A stretch of 64,000 bases of DNA from Psychrobacter sp. M13 (GCF_030718935.1 NZ_CP132194.1:1178001-1242000); one strand, 5' to 3'; numbered from the stretch's first letter, positions 7,454 through 16,668 are shown. A program made the numbers and translations. The notes: generated by a model not told the origin, from the letters alone.

Positions 7454-9130
7454 TTAACGAGTAGACTTAAAAAAGGTTGGCGCTGCTGCTACCTCATCGG
7501 TGGTAATACCGAAAAAGTTAAGTACAGTTGGGGTAATAAAATCGTGTGATACAGGCTGATTAATCATATCCGTTAAGCTGTTTTTATCAATGCTATTGTC
7601 AGTAGGCGACCAAATAATGATAGGAACCTGCTTTTGCGCAGCAGGTGCTATAGCGTAGGGCATACCATGCAAGTAGATATTGTTTTCACCTAAGCTCTCG
7701 CCATGATCACTAACATATACCATTACCACATCATATTCCTGCTGATAATCTTTTAGCGTATCAATAACGTTATTCAAGAAATAATCGGTATAACGAATGG
7801 CATTGTCATAAGCGTTGATAACCGCTTGGTCATCGCATTTAGACAGCTCATTAGTCATACAGACAGGCTGGTACTCTTCAAACTCTTTAGGGTAACGCTT
7901 AAAATAAGCGGGGCCATGATTGCCCATTTGATGTAATAAAATAAGGGTATCTTTAGCAGGAGCTTCTGTTTTTACAAGCTTATCAAAACCATCGAGCATA
8001 CCACTATCGCGGCACTCGTCATCACAATTTGGATTAAGATCGCTCGTCTTGAAGTCCTCAAAAGTCACTCGATCCGCCACGCCTTTAGAGCTAGAATTAT
8101 TGTCACGCCAAATGACGTTTACACCTTGTTTATTGAGCGTATCGAGCACGTTTTCATTATAGTCTGCTTCATCAGGATTATAGTCTGAACGATTAGCATA
8201 ACTAAACATACAAGGCACTGAGTAAGCTGTAGAAGTACCACAAGAGCTCGCGTTTTTAAAGCTATAAATATCGGGTTGGCGGGCGAGTAGTGGCATTGTA
8301 TCGCGCTGATAACCGTTCAGGCCAATATGATCCGCGCGTACCGTTTCACCTACCACAAATACCATGAGTTTAGGTTTTGCTGTACGACCATTAGCGGTGC
8401 TACGTTTGGCATCAGTGGCATGCATGATCATTGTTTCAGGGCGTCGCAGCTCAGCAGTATAATCCATTCCAAACTTGATGACAGAATAAATAGGGGTGAT
8501 AGGATTGGCGTAACTGCGCACCATTTTATGCTGGCGAAAAAAGGTGGCGTATTGATCGCCAAAGGGCAATAAGCACACGGCTACTAAGGCAATAGCCGCT
8601 ATCAAAGTGGCTGCCTTTTGCAGTATCGCGCGTCTTAAGGGAGCGTGCTTTATACGAAGCTTAGCAATAATAACAGCAGGTACAACGCCCAAGAACAGCA
8701 GCCGAATAAAAAAACTTGGTGCCATCAGTCCCATCGCTTCTGCCTGATCAGTCTGTAAGCTATTGACCAGCATACTACGATCAAATATGGTGCCATAAGC
8801 ATCGGTAAAATACCCACAAACAGCCGCTATCAGAACTAAAGCTATTAGCACAGGTTTGGCGATTGGTCGATAGCATAGCAACTGAATAACTAGCCACATT
8901 AAGCCAAATAACAAGCCTGTTATAGAGACTATAAAGCCAACATTCGAGCTAAAAGGATATATGCTTAATACTTGTGCAAAGAAGCCAATATTTGCAGTAG
9001 CGACTAAATACAGCGCGATGATGATAATCAAAAAGCTAAGGTTAATCTCACGATCAAAAACCTTGCTTAGATAGCTTTTCTTGGTATGAGCTTGAGTACT
9101 GTCAGCGCTAAGTGCTTGAGAGTGTAACAT
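7454..9130 (-). CDS. eptA: Lipid A phosphoethanolamine transferase EptA (PmrC)
   Basis: This 558-residue inner-membrane enzyme moves phosphoethanolamine from phosphatidylethanolamine to lipid A, lowering surface charge and polymyxin binding. There are five N-terminal helices (to about residue 190) and a periplasmic sulfatase-fold domain. Visible motifs include VVGETVRADHIGLNGY (metal ligand Glu), the nucleophile region SCGTSTAYSVPCMFSY (catalytic Thr about 299), and YVSDHGESLGENNIYLHG near the C-terminus (Asp/His metal ligands). The motif set matches chromosomal EptA and the plasmid MCR enzymes. ATG 9130 has GAGAA upstream and is preferred to the TTG at 9145. It heads the eptA-pmrA-pmrB operon, with a PmrA-type box 59 bp upstream. 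Confidence 0.94.
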   Translation of the reverse strand: MLHSQALSADSTQAHTKKSYLSKVFDREINLSFLIIIIALYLVATANIGFFAQVLSIYPFSSNVGFIVSITGLLFGLMWLVIQLLCYRPIAKPVLIALVLIAAVCGYFTDAYGTIFDRSMLVNSLQTDQAEAMGLMAPSFFIRLLFLGVVPAVIIAKLRIKHAPLRRAILQKAATLIAAIALVAVCLLPFGDQYATFFRQHKMVRSYANPITPIYSVIKFGMDYTAELRRPETMIMHATDAKRSTANGRTAKPKLMVFVVGETVRADHIGLNGYQRDTMPLLARQPDIYSFKNASSCGTSTAYSVPCMFSYANRSDYNPDEADYNENVLDTLNKQGVNVIWRDNNSSSKGVADRVTFEDFKTSDLNPNCDDECRDSGMLDGFDKLVKTEAPAKDTLILLHQMGNHGPAYFKRYPKEFEEYQPVCMTNELSKCDDQAVINAYDNAIRYTDYFLNNVIDTLKDYQQEYDVVMVYVSDHGESLGENNIYLHGMPYAIAPAAQKQVPIIIWSPTDNSIDKNSLTDMINQPVSHDFITPTVLNFFGITTDEVAAAPTFFKSTR

Positions 9131-9171
9131 AAGTGGACTTCTCAACAGGATAGTAAGGAATGAGATTCCCT

Positions 9172-9205
9172 ACGATAGCAAGCAGCCTGTTAAGAAGACG
9201 TTAAG
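9172..9205 (-). promoter_or_regulatory. PmrA-type box and -10 hexamer upstream of eptA
   Basis: The plus strand reads GTTAAG (9189-9194), AAGAC, GTTAAG (9200-9205). Toward eptA this is CTTAAC-N5-CTTAAC. TATCGT (plus strand 9172-9177) lies 11 nt beyond the proximal half-site as a -10 candidate. It is the second of three such sites. Confidence 0.72.
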
Positions 9206-9300
9206 AGGATTGAACGAGCAGTGTCTCTTAGCGTGAATATTAAAACTCTTAAAGATAGAGTATTAAGTACTAAGACGTAGCGTTGAAAATTATTTTTACT

Positions 9301-9948
9301 TTATTCACTTGGATCAGATCCTGGCGGAAACTCATGACGTAATTGCGCGACATTGTCCGCAGTGACGATATCGGTAAAACTATTTAAATCACTATGCACG
9401 TATTGCGTGACCGCGGCTATCTGCTGATCGCTCATCATGCTATGAAAGCTTGGCATACCGCGTAGACCGTTGATAACGGTACTAATGATATAGTACTTCG
9501 ATTGCATTTTAGTATTATTAGCGAGCGCTGGATAGTAGCCTGCGCCTTGAGCGCCCATACCGTCTTGCATATGGCAACCTGCGCAGGAATCATCATAGAG
9601 CTTCTTACCATCCGTACTAAAAAAACCTTTTTTACCTTGCAAACTACCTTCGAATTTCTTAAGCCAAGGTTGCAAGTCAATATCCGCTGCCATTAGTGGT
9701 ATCGAGTCGATATCGACGATATTAGCTTGTGGCGCTCTAAGCTCGTCCTTAGACATATACACGCCGCCCCAAGCGCCATTATTACGGCTGGCTTGATTAT
9801 CAAATACGTTTTGCGCCTCTTGCAAATTAGCTAACGTCGGTGCGGTATGAGCAGTTTGCTCTTTGCTATAACGACTACAGCCAGATAAAGTGGTAGCGCT
9901 AAACGCTACGGTTATCACAGATAGAGCAAACAGGTTAGGTTTTATCAT
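9301..9948 (-). CDS. Monoheme cytochrome c lipoprotein
   Basis: The 215-residue protein has a lipoprotein signal peptide ending in LSGC (lipidated Cys at about 24). One heme-binding motif, CAGCH, lies at about 122-126 in DDSCAGCHMQDG. A distal Met ligand is likely in GLRGMPSFHSMM, and the C-terminal helix resembles the class I cytochrome c fold. An N-terminal region of about 80 residues before the heme domain has no feature I recognise. It is the last gene of the yceI-cytochrome-amine oxidase-cytochrome operon, 63 bp after the amine oxidase. The likely role is to carry electrons from the upstream periplasmic flavoenzyme toward the respiratory chain; that pairing is inference. Confidence 0.85.
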   Translation of the reverse strand: MIKPNLFALSVITVAFSATTLSGCSRYSKEQTAHTAPTLANLQEAQNVFDNQASRNNGAWGGVYMSKDELRAPQANIVDIDSIPLMAADIDLQPWLKKFEGSLQGKKGFFSTDGKKLYDDSCAGCHMQDGMGAQGAGYYPALANNTKMQSKYYIISTVINGLRGMPSFHSMMSDQQIAAVTQYVHSDLNSFTDIVTADNVAQLRHEFPPGSDPSE

Positions 9949-10011
9949 TGCTATAATCGCCTGTAAATATATTATTAAATTACTACTAATTTGATCAGCA
10001 TCTAAGGTTAA

Positions 10012-11613
10012 TTAGCCTAGACTTTTGGCTCGTTGATGCAAACGTGTTGCAGCGTCCATACCGGATAGTATCGCGCCTTCTTGCCATGCTGGAATATGTG
10101 AGCAGTGCTCGCCTGCTAAGACAATACGATGATCGATGGCGCATAAGGTATCGTAGTATTGATCACGGCTTGACTCGCTCCAAATACCATAACAGCCAAG
10201 TACCCAAGGGATACGATGCCATGCCACCGAAGTACCAGAGCGGAACTCTTTGGGATACTGGGGATGGATTTGTTTGCCGTATTGCAAAGCGACATCGATA
10301 CGCTGCTTAGGCGTTAAACTATTAAATTTATAAGAGGCTTCCCCAAAACCATAGGCACCGAGTAATACCCCTGAGCCTGTCTTGAACATATCTTGTGAAG
10401 GATAAGATATTTGGGTAATAGGCAAGTCGGTATAGCTAATCCCGCCATATATCCATTCATCTTCTTCCCAAAAGCGGCGCTTAAACTCTAAGCCGACTTT
10501 ATAAGAGCTATCGTAAGGGACGGCTGCCATGGCCTGCTTCATAGGCTCTGAGACATTAATGTCCATTTGCGTCAATATTGATAACGGAATAGTACAGATA
10601 CACCAGTCAGCGCGTACGGTTTTGGCAGTGCCATCAACGTCATTAGCATCAACATAATCAACGCTGACACCGCTATCATCTTGCTTAATTTTGGTGACTT
10701 TGGCGTTGAAGGTAATCATGTCGCGGCATTCACGAGTGAACGCATCGCCGATTTTACCCATGCCACCGACGGGCTGAAACATCGTTGGCTGATGGACATG
10801 GACAGTATAGTCGTTATACAAATTAGCCCACATTCCTGACGCTAGTAGTTTATCCATTGGAATAGGCGTTGAGGGCTTGGCATCGGGCATAAGACCGCCA
10901 CCTGGATAGACACTGTAGCCGCGATGCTTGCTGGTTGCGTGGCTTTTGACATAGCGATAATTATTATCAAGGACGCCCCAGCCTTTTAGACCTTCTAGCA
11001 GCTTTTCCTTGTCCTCTTTGTTTACTGTGCTATCAAGACTGCCTTTATTAACCGCTTTAGATAATAGCTCTGAGACATAACCGCGCACATCGTTTTGTAC
11101 TTCGCCTAAGCGCTGCGGTGCGCCATTAAAATGATTGGTGCGATGTAGGTAGGCGCGATCATTAGTTTGGATAAAGGGCTGCAGCGCAACGTTGAACTTT
11201 TTACAATAATGAAAGACAGCATAATGATGAATCGGCAAGCGCCACGGACCGCCATTAAAATAGTTGCCTTTTTGAAAGTCGCAACTGACCTCCGCGCCGC
11301 CCAATTCAGTGTATTTATCTCCGCTATTAAGCGTCCAACTGCGACCGCCACCGCGATTTTGGTACTCAAGTACAGTGACTTTATAGCCTGCTTTACGTAG
11401 CTCGTAAGCTGCTGTAAGACCCGCTAAACCAGCACCCAAAATAACGATACTAGAGCCAGCAGGCGCGCCCTTTAGCTCCATCTGCTGCTTAAAGCTAGAC
11501 TCGGAGGCGAAACCCAAAGTGGTCATCGCCTGATACATCGCCGTTGCGCCAGCGGTTTTGCCAATCATCGCTAATAGTTGTCTACGCGTTGGTGCTTGAA
11601 GTGGGTCAATCAT
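10012..11613 (-). CDS. Tat-exported flavin monoamine oxidase family protein
   Basis: The 533-residue flavoenzyme begins with a twin-arginine signal (TRRQLLAMIG), so it should be folded with FAD and exported. The dinucleotide-binding motif VILGAGLAGLTAAYELRKAG lies at about 54-75. GGGRSWT and GGAEVSCDF follow, as in the monoamine oxidase/L-amino acid oxidase superfamily. The C-terminal FAD motif LAGEHCSHIPAWQEGAILSG is intact. Substrates in this family are primary amines, polyamines or amino acids; the sequence does not decide. Flanking c-type cytochromes suggest it passes electrons to them rather than to O2, so dehydrogenase may describe it better. The operon lies behind a PmrA-type box. Confidence 0.85.
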   Translation of the reverse strand: MIDPLQAPTRRQLLAMIGKTAGATAMYQAMTTLGFASESSFKQQMELKGAPAGSSIVILGAGLAGLTAAYELRKAGYKVTVLEYQNRGGGRSWTLNSGDKYTELGGAEVSCDFQKGNYFNGGPWRLPIHHYAVFHYCKKFNVALQPFIQTNDRAYLHRTNHFNGAPQRLGEVQNDVRGYVSELLSKAVNKGSLDSTVNKEDKEKLLEGLKGWGVLDNNYRYVKSHATSKHRGYSVYPGGGLMPDAKPSTPIPMDKLLASGMWANLYNDYTVHVHQPTMFQPVGGMGKIGDAFTRECRDMITFNAKVTKIKQDDSGVSVDYVDANDVDGTAKTVRADWCICTIPLSILTQMDINVSEPMKQAMAAVPYDSSYKVGLEFKRRFWEEDEWIYGGISYTDLPITQISYPSQDMFKTGSGVLLGAYGFGEASYKFNSLTPKQRIDVALQYGKQIHPQYPKEFRSGTSVAWHRIPWVLGCYGIWSESSRDQYYDTLCAIDHRIVLAGEHCSHIPAWQEGAILSGMDAATRLHQRAKSLG

Positions 11614-11658
11614 TATATATCCTTGTTATAGAGCATTCGTCCATGACTGTATAAGTCG

Positions 11659-13014
11659 CTATTTCATTATGTTTTTGACATCACTTTCTGTGACAGTACT
11701 AGTGGCTAAACCACCAAAATTAACGCGTACATAATTAGCAATACTGGCAATCTGTGCATGGGTTAAATCTTTTTCAAAACCTGGCATCTTCGGGGCAGTA
11801 TTTAACGCGCCTTTTGCGCCAAAGCCAATAACATTCACTAGCGCATCAGGTTTGGCGCGGCGAATACTGCTAAGCCCTACTATCGAGGCATAACGAGCAT
11901 CGGGCTGAGCATAGCCGTCGACACCATGACAGCTGACACAATGCGTGAGGTATAGCGCTTTGGGCGAATTGATACTATTAATACTGGCATTAGTTACAGA
12001 GTTAGCTTTGGCCTGTGATATATACTTTTCTTGCTCAATTAAATCGTAAGTAATAGAGCTACTGATAGGGTTTGGCAAGCGAGCTGTATTTAGAGGTATA
12101 AGATAATCATCCGTTTTGATAACAGGCACGACTTTTAGATAAGCCGCCATAGCGCTCAAATCTGCATCAGTTAAGTAGCGCGTACTATGAGCGACCGCTT
12201 CAGCCATCGGTCCACCTGCATAAGCGCGTTTATCAAGTTTTCCAGTACGTAGATAAGTGACGATATCGTCTTCGCTCCAGCGCCCAATACCCGTATTATT
12301 ATCAGGAGTGATATTTGGCGCGAACCATTTGCCCAGTGGCGCGCCAGAGAGATAGCGGTCTTTATCGAGACCTTGTGTTAAGTTGCGCGGAGTATGACAA
12401 GTCCCACAGTGCTCGGTATTATTGACTAAATATTCTCCGCGTTGCTGCACTGGCGTTAATCCTGTGCGGTTCTCGGTGGAGGGCACATTAATGACATTCC
12501 AAGCCAACATCAACGTCCGAATATTTAACGGAAACGGTAGCTTAGTGGTTTTTTCAGGGGGTTCTTCTACGGGCGGCACAGTCTGGAAATAAGCGAATAG
12601 GGCGCTAATGTCGTCATCGCTCATACCATGATAGGAAGGATAGGGCATGGCTGGATAAATCTGATGCTCAGGCGAACGGCCTTTTTGCAGCGCTTTTTTG
12701 AGATCTGCCTCAGTATAATTACCAATACCGTAGCGACGAGAAGGCGTAATATTGGTTGAATAAATATTGCCAATAGGCGTCTCAATCGCCACACCGCCAC
12801 TATAATCCTCGCGATGACAAGCCATACAGTCAGCAGTACGCGCCACATAAGCGCCACGATTAGCCAAATCACTATTGGCAGGGCTAACGTTGGGCAAGCT
12901 AATTGGGCTAAGAGTGCCAACAGTTGGCTCGCTATCAGCAAATGCAGCAGTAGATACTAGACTAAGTAACAATCCTAATACTGATGCTGAAAGTCTTATA
13001 GATGTGGGCTGCAT
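11659..13014 (-). CDS. Triheme cytochrome c, alcohol/gluconate dehydrogenase cytochrome-subunit type
   Basis: The 451-residue protein has a Sec signal peptide (cleavage near AFADS, about 27) and three class I cytochrome c domains. Heme motifs are CMACH (63-67), CGTCH (203-207) and CVSCH (359-363). Domains 1 and 2 carry the paired NITPSRRYGIG and NITPDNNTGIG motifs typical of the cytochrome subunits of membrane-bound alcohol, sorbitol or gluconate dehydrogenases. Such subunits hand electrons from a periplasmic flavoprotein or quinoprotein to ubiquinone. The gene lies 45 bp upstream of the Tat-exported amine oxidase, its probable donor. No membrane anchor other than the signal peptide is seen. 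Confidence 0.9.
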   Translation of the reverse strand: MQPTSIRLSASVLGLLLSLVSTAAFADSEPTVGTLSPISLPNVSPANSDLANRGAYVARTADCMACHREDYSGGVAIETPIGNIYSTNITPSRRYGIGNYTEADLKKALQKGRSPEHQIYPAMPYPSYHGMSDDDISALFAYFQTVPPVEEPPEKTTKLPFPLNIRTLMLAWNVINVPSTENRTGLTPVQQRGEYLVNNTEHCGTCHTPRNLTQGLDKDRYLSGAPLGKWFAPNITPDNNTGIGRWSEDDIVTYLRTGKLDKRAYAGGPMAEAVAHSTRYLTDADLSAMAAYLKVVPVIKTDDYLIPLNTARLPNPISSSITYDLIEQEKYISQAKANSVTNASINSINSPKALYLTHCVSCHGVDGYAQPDARYASIVGLSSIRRAKPDALVNVIGFGAKGALNTAPKMPGFEKDLTHAQIASIANYVRVNFGGLATSTVTESDVKNIMK

Positions 13015-13105
13015 AATATCCTTATAGAGCTGGCAGATAATACTAAGTTATTCTACTAAAAACTATATTACTTATGTTGGTTTAACTTATTATCATACTC
13101 AAAAA

Positions 13106-13720
13106 CTATTGTTTAGTGGCTTCAACTTGAATATTTAAAGTGAGATTCTTAGTCATACCAAACAAAATATACTTATTGATATTCCATTTGGTTCGGTCAA
13201 TGGTCGCTGTAAAAGCGCCGCCACAGACTTCTTTTTTAACAGTAGGATTTAGGGAGCATTCAAACTTATTCGCTCTTAAGCTGATAGGATGAGTTTCACC
13301 ATGCAAGGTAAGGTTGCCATCGACTTGAGTGACTTGTGGACTGGTTTTACTATTATTAAAATACCATTTACTAGACTCAAAACGTGCCAAAGGAAACTGC
13401 TGAATATCAAAAAATTCAGGACCTGTTAGTTTAAGATTGAAAGCCTTATTACCTGTATCTAAAGATTTGATAGGGATAATAAGCGAGATAGTGCCCACTT
13501 TTGAGCTTGGATCATATTGGAGCTGTCCCTTAACGTTATAAAAGCCGCCAGTAGTGCTAGAGGTTTTGAGGTTATCAAGCGCAAAACGTACATTAGTTTG
13601 AGTAGAGTCAATGACGTAACTGGCCGCATAACTGGTAGCAGTGCTACTGACTATGATCAGTAATAGCGATAGCCCTTTATAAAAATGTGTTAGGTATTGC
13701 CTGAGAAAAAATCTTACCAT
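13106..13720 (-). CDS. YceI-family periplasmic lipid-binding protein
   Basis: The 204-residue protein has a signal peptide (cleavage near ATSYAA, about 33). The YceI lipocalin-like fold follows: SYVIDSTQTNVRFAL at the start, the FFDIQQFPLARFES strand pair, VDGNLTLHGETHPI in the middle and FTATIDRTKWNINKY near the end. YceI proteins bind polyisoprenoid lipids such as octaprenyl-phosphate or quinone-like molecules. It heads the redox operon, 91 bp before the triheme cytochrome. A quinone- or isoprenoid-binding protein ahead of cytochromes and a flavoenzyme could serve electron or lipid transfer, but that link is inference. A PmrA-type box lies 217 bp upstream. Confidence 0.88.
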   Translation of the reverse strand: MVRFFLRQYLTHFYKGLSLLLIIVSSTATSYAASYVIDSTQTNVRFALDNLKTSSTTGGFYNVKGQLQYDPSSKVGTISLIIPIKSLDTGNKAFNLKLTGPEFFDIQQFPLARFESSKWYFNNSKTSPQVTQVDGNLTLHGETHPISLRANKFECSLNPTVKKEVCGGAFTATIDRTKWNINKYILFGMTKNLTLNIQVEATKQ

Positions 13721-13919
13721 AACGACATTCCATTGTTAGATTCTAATACATAAAGAGCTTACTAATTTAAGTTAGATTAAATGTTTTTAATTAGCTTATA
13801 TTTATTTTATACTCTATTTTTCAATAATTTAGTAGATGTTTTTTAGGAGTGTAGTGATAGTAATGACAATGGTCGAAGTTACTCAAAGGTCTCTAGCAAA
13901 TCTTAATGACCTCTTCTTT

Positions 13920-13953
13920 AGCATAATCAACAGCGTGTTAAGAAAGCGTTAAG
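13920..13953 (-). promoter_or_regulatory. PmrA-type box and -10 hexamer upstream of yceI
   Basis: The plus strand reads GTTAAG (13937-13942), AAAGC, GTTAAG (13948-13953). Toward yceI the -10 candidate TATGCT (plus strand 13920-13925) lies 11 nt after the proximal half-site, the same geometry as at dgkA and eptA. This leaves a 5' leader of about 190 nt before yceI. Confidence 0.7.
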
Positions 13954-13984
13954 ATAAAGGGCATGTTTTGGGATAAAGTGTGCT

Positions 13985-14683
13985 CTAAACCGCTACCCCA
14001 AATAAGCGCCCAATCAACGACGTTGCTAGCATGGCAAGCGCGCCCCAAACCACTACTCGAGTGGTAGCAGGAACAATAGGCGCACCGCCCAAGCGTGCGG
14101 ACACTAACCCAAGCAAAGTCAAACCTATCAGGGTTACAGTCGCTAATGACCAGACTAGCGTTGACTCAGGCAAGATCATAATGCCAATAATAGGTAATAG
14201 GGCACCAGCAATGAACGATAACCCTGAGGCGATTGACGCATGAATCGGCTTTGCTTGGCTAAGATCAGTCAGGCCTATTTCATCACGAGCATGAGCTTCA
14301 AGCGCATCGTGCTCGGTTAATGCTACCGCGACCTGATGCGCCAAAGTGTGATCAAGTCCACGTGTCTCATATATTTTCGTCAGCTCAATAAGCTCGCGTT
14401 CAGCATTATGAGTTAACTCGTAGAGCTCCTTCTTCAGATCCGCTTTTTCAGTATCTGCTTGTGAAGATACTGAGATATATTCACCAGCCGCCATCGATAA
14501 AGCGCCTGCAGTCAATGCTGCCACTCCCGTTAATAGTAACGTTTGGTGACTTGGATTTGCCGCAGCCACGCCGACTAATAAACTGGCGGTTGAAATCAAA
14601 CCATCATTTGCTCCCAGTACTGCTGCCCGCAACCAATGATTACGATTACTTAGGTGTGCCTCGTCATGAATAGAGTGATGCAT
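13985..14683 (-). CDS. VIT1/CCC1-family iron/manganese transporter
   Basis: ATG 14683 has GGGGA 5 nt upstream and is chosen over a TTG at 14704. The 232-residue product starts with a His-rich tail (HHSIHDEAHLSNRNHW), then AAVLGANDGLISTASLLVGVA, the typical first helix of VIT1 proteins. Two N-terminal helices, a hydrophilic Glu/His-rich domain (about 85-150) and three C-terminal helices match the VIT1 layout. Eukaryotic members move Fe2+/Mn2+ into vacuoles; bacterial members are thought to export or detoxify these metals. Its neighbour is an ApbE/ferric-reductase-like operon on the same strand, 67 bp away. Confidence 0.88.
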   Translation of the reverse strand: MHHSIHDEAHLSNRNHWLRAAVLGANDGLISTASLLVGVAAANPSHQTLLLTGVAALTAGALSMAAGEYISVSSQADTEKADLKKELYELTHNAERELIELTKIYETRGLDHTLAHQVAVALTEHDALEAHARDEIGLTDLSQAKPIHASIASGLSFIAGALLPIIGIMILPESTLVWSLATVTLIGLTLLGLVSARLGGAPIVPATTRVVVWGALAMLATSLIGRLFGVAV

Positions 14684-14749
14684 AGATATCCCCAAATACT
14701 GCAAATATAAAGTTCATGGTGACATTGTAGCTTATAACTTCATCTCGGA

Positions 14750-15433
14750 TCATCTGAGTTGTCTTAACATCAATAGCCGATAGCTTATCAGTAAAAACAC
14801 CACCGTCTGACTGACTGCATAAAATAATAATAATGGCAGTGCTCGACTGTCAGATCCCACCATAAACACATGAATACTGATCAGCATGTAAGCCATAAAG
14901 GTCAAAAAGTGTAGCCATCGCCAGGCCGATTGGCCAAGGTATTGCTTAATATAAAAGCTAAAAGCGCAGATAAATAACAGCCAAAACCCTAGCTGTCCTA
15001 ATGCAACACCCACACGATCTGTCTGAAAACCAAAGGGCAGTAATATCTGCCATAAATTAAGGTTTAGATAATTATCTGCTAACAATATACCAGCATGAAA
15101 GGCGGCAAAGCCCACTGCAATTAGACTTAAATATTGATGCAGTGCAAATACCCGAGCATTATTAAAAGTTTTGCCTAAACGGGTACTTAGCAATAAGCCA
15201 AAAACCATCGCTAACCAGAATAAGCTATAGGAGACAATTCCACTGGCTCGCGATAAATACCAAAAATGCTTATCAGTGGCGCTCAGTAATTGAACAGTGG
15301 CATCTCCCCATATTAAAAGTGCATAGCCACCAGCCGAAATGCCAATGCCCAAAATTAATATAATCCATAAGACTCTAGCTACTGCTGTCAATTTAGAGTC
15401 ATTATGACTACTAATAAGATGATTCGTTTGCAT
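14750..15433 (-). CDS. Ferric-reductase-like transmembrane cytochrome b domain protein
   Basis: The 227-residue protein has about six membrane helices and no flavin or NAD domain. The core (SRASGIVSYSLFWLAMVFGLLL ... LHQYLSLIAVGFAAFHAGILL ... WRWLHFLTFMAYMLISIHVF) has paired histidines in two helices, fitting bis-heme b binding as in the ferric-reductase-like superfamily (FRE/NOX/MsrQ). AGGAG precedes the ATG. It is the last gene of the PepSY-small membrane protein-ApbE operon, so it probably moves electrons across the inner membrane to or from a periplasmic flavin. The partner and acceptor are not known. Confidence 0.8.
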   Translation of the reverse strand: MQTNHLISSHNDSKLTAVARVLWIILILGIGISAGGYALLIWGDATVQLLSATDKHFWYLSRASGIVSYSLFWLAMVFGLLLSTRLGKTFNNARVFALHQYLSLIAVGFAAFHAGILLADNYLNLNLWQILLPFGFQTDRVGVALGQLGFWLLFICAFSFYIKQYLGQSAWRWLHFLTFMAYMLISIHVFMVGSDSRALPLLLFYAVSQTVVFLLISYRLLMLRQLR

Positions 15434-15519
15434 AGCTATGCTCCTATGGATATATACCTAACGACTTTTTAATGAATGGCTTTTTGATGTACAGCTCTTC
15501 AAAAATCTATCTTCATCAT

Positions 15520-16668
15520 TTAAATCGCTATTGATTCTGAATGAACTAAATTTGAAGAAATGGCGTGGGAGGTCAGTACTTGGTTATCCGTAGCAATCAA
15601 AAGTGCCGCAATATGATTTTTGTTAAGCCATGCCATTGCCTCATTAACGCCAAGTAGCACACAGTATTTAGCGTACACCTCCGCCATTAGGGTATCGTCA
15701 GCGAGTACAGTTGCGGTTAGGACATCACTGCTTACTGGACGAGAATAATGAGGATGGATTAAATGATGTTGCCATTGGCCCTTATGCCACCAGCGCCGAT
15801 AGTCTTGACCTGAGGTTGCGACCCCGCCAGATTTGATAGCAAGGATTGCGACGTCTTCCTGATCTTGAATTGGCTCGCCATTCATAAGATGCGGTTTGGC
15901 GACAGCAACTCCCCAAACGATAGGCTTATCTATGTCTTGATCGCTTGGGACACCAATCGCTATATCACCACCCATATCTACTAAACAGGGAAAATGCCAG
16001 TTATGCAGTTGGCTAATTTGCTCAGCCAATTGCATAGCGCACCAGCCTTTGACATAACCATTTAAGTCTAGCGCCATACCCGTTGGTAGACAAATTTGCT
16101 GTTGCCCATTATCTAATAAGCGCATCCGGATACGTTCTGCGTGCTGATTAGCGTGGTTTAATTGAGCATCATTCGTTACAGACGTATCTTGTAGACTTGC
16201 CCCCGTAATAGCGGTTGAAGCAGTATTGGTAGTGCTAATGGGCAGGGATGATATAGCGTGTTTTGGCAGCGCTTCAAATGACTGTTTATAGCCCGCTACC
16301 CACATAGATTTTAGTAAAGTTGGGGTTACTAAGCCTTGAGTTTTTGGCACAAAATAAATGGCACGCTGCAACATCGCAAATAATTCTGCGCTCACATTAG
16401 TCCATTGGCCAGTATTACTATTGAGGGTCATCAGCTCGCTAGTGTCATCAAAACGACTAAAGATGTGCTCCCAGTAGACGAGTTGCTGCTGAATATCATC
16501 TGCCAATAAAGCGACTTGCTGGTCTATAGACGCTTGCGAGTATGGCGTGCTCAGCCTTTCTGTATTTAGCCTTGCAGTATTTAAGCTGATTTGAATGTGA
16601 CAACCCATCGCGTACAACTTAATCGTTGCCAGTTGTGGTGCATTTTCATGAGATACGTTATTTATCAT
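15520..16668 (-). CDS. apbE: FAD:protein FMN transferase (ApbE family)
   Basis: This 382-residue flavin transferase attaches FMN covalently to Thr/Ser of periplasmic electron-transfer proteins. Recognisable blocks are the N-terminal AMGCHIQISLN strand, the ALDLNGYVKGW motif, LVDMGGDIAIG, SGGVATSGQDYRRWW, HLIHPHYSRPV and the metal-site segment VLADDTLMAEVYAKYCVLLG. A linker of about 45 residues rich in Ser/Thr/Ala (about 130-180) is inserted relative to shorter ApbE proteins. No lipobox or clear signal peptide is visible, which is unusual for an ApbE; it may start downstream or act in the cytoplasm. It lies between a small membrane protein and the ferric-reductase-like gene. Confidence 0.9.
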   Translation of the reverse strand: MINNVSHENAPQLATIKLYAMGCHIQISLNTARLNTERLSTPYSQASIDQQVALLADDIQQQLVYWEHIFSRFDDTSELMTLNSNTGQWTNVSAELFAMLQRAIYFVPKTQGLVTPTLLKSMWVAGYKQSFEALPKHAISSLPISTTNTASTAITGASLQDTSVTNDAQLNHANQHAERIRMRLLDNGQQQICLPTGMALDLNGYVKGWCAMQLAEQISQLHNWHFPCLVDMGGDIAIGVPSDQDIDKPIVWGVAVAKPHLMNGEPIQDQEDVAILAIKSGGVATSGQDYRRWWHKGQWQHHLIHPHYSRPVSSDVLTATVLADDTLMAEVYAKYCVLLGVNEAMAWLNKNHIAALLIATDNQVLTSHAISSNLVHSESIAI

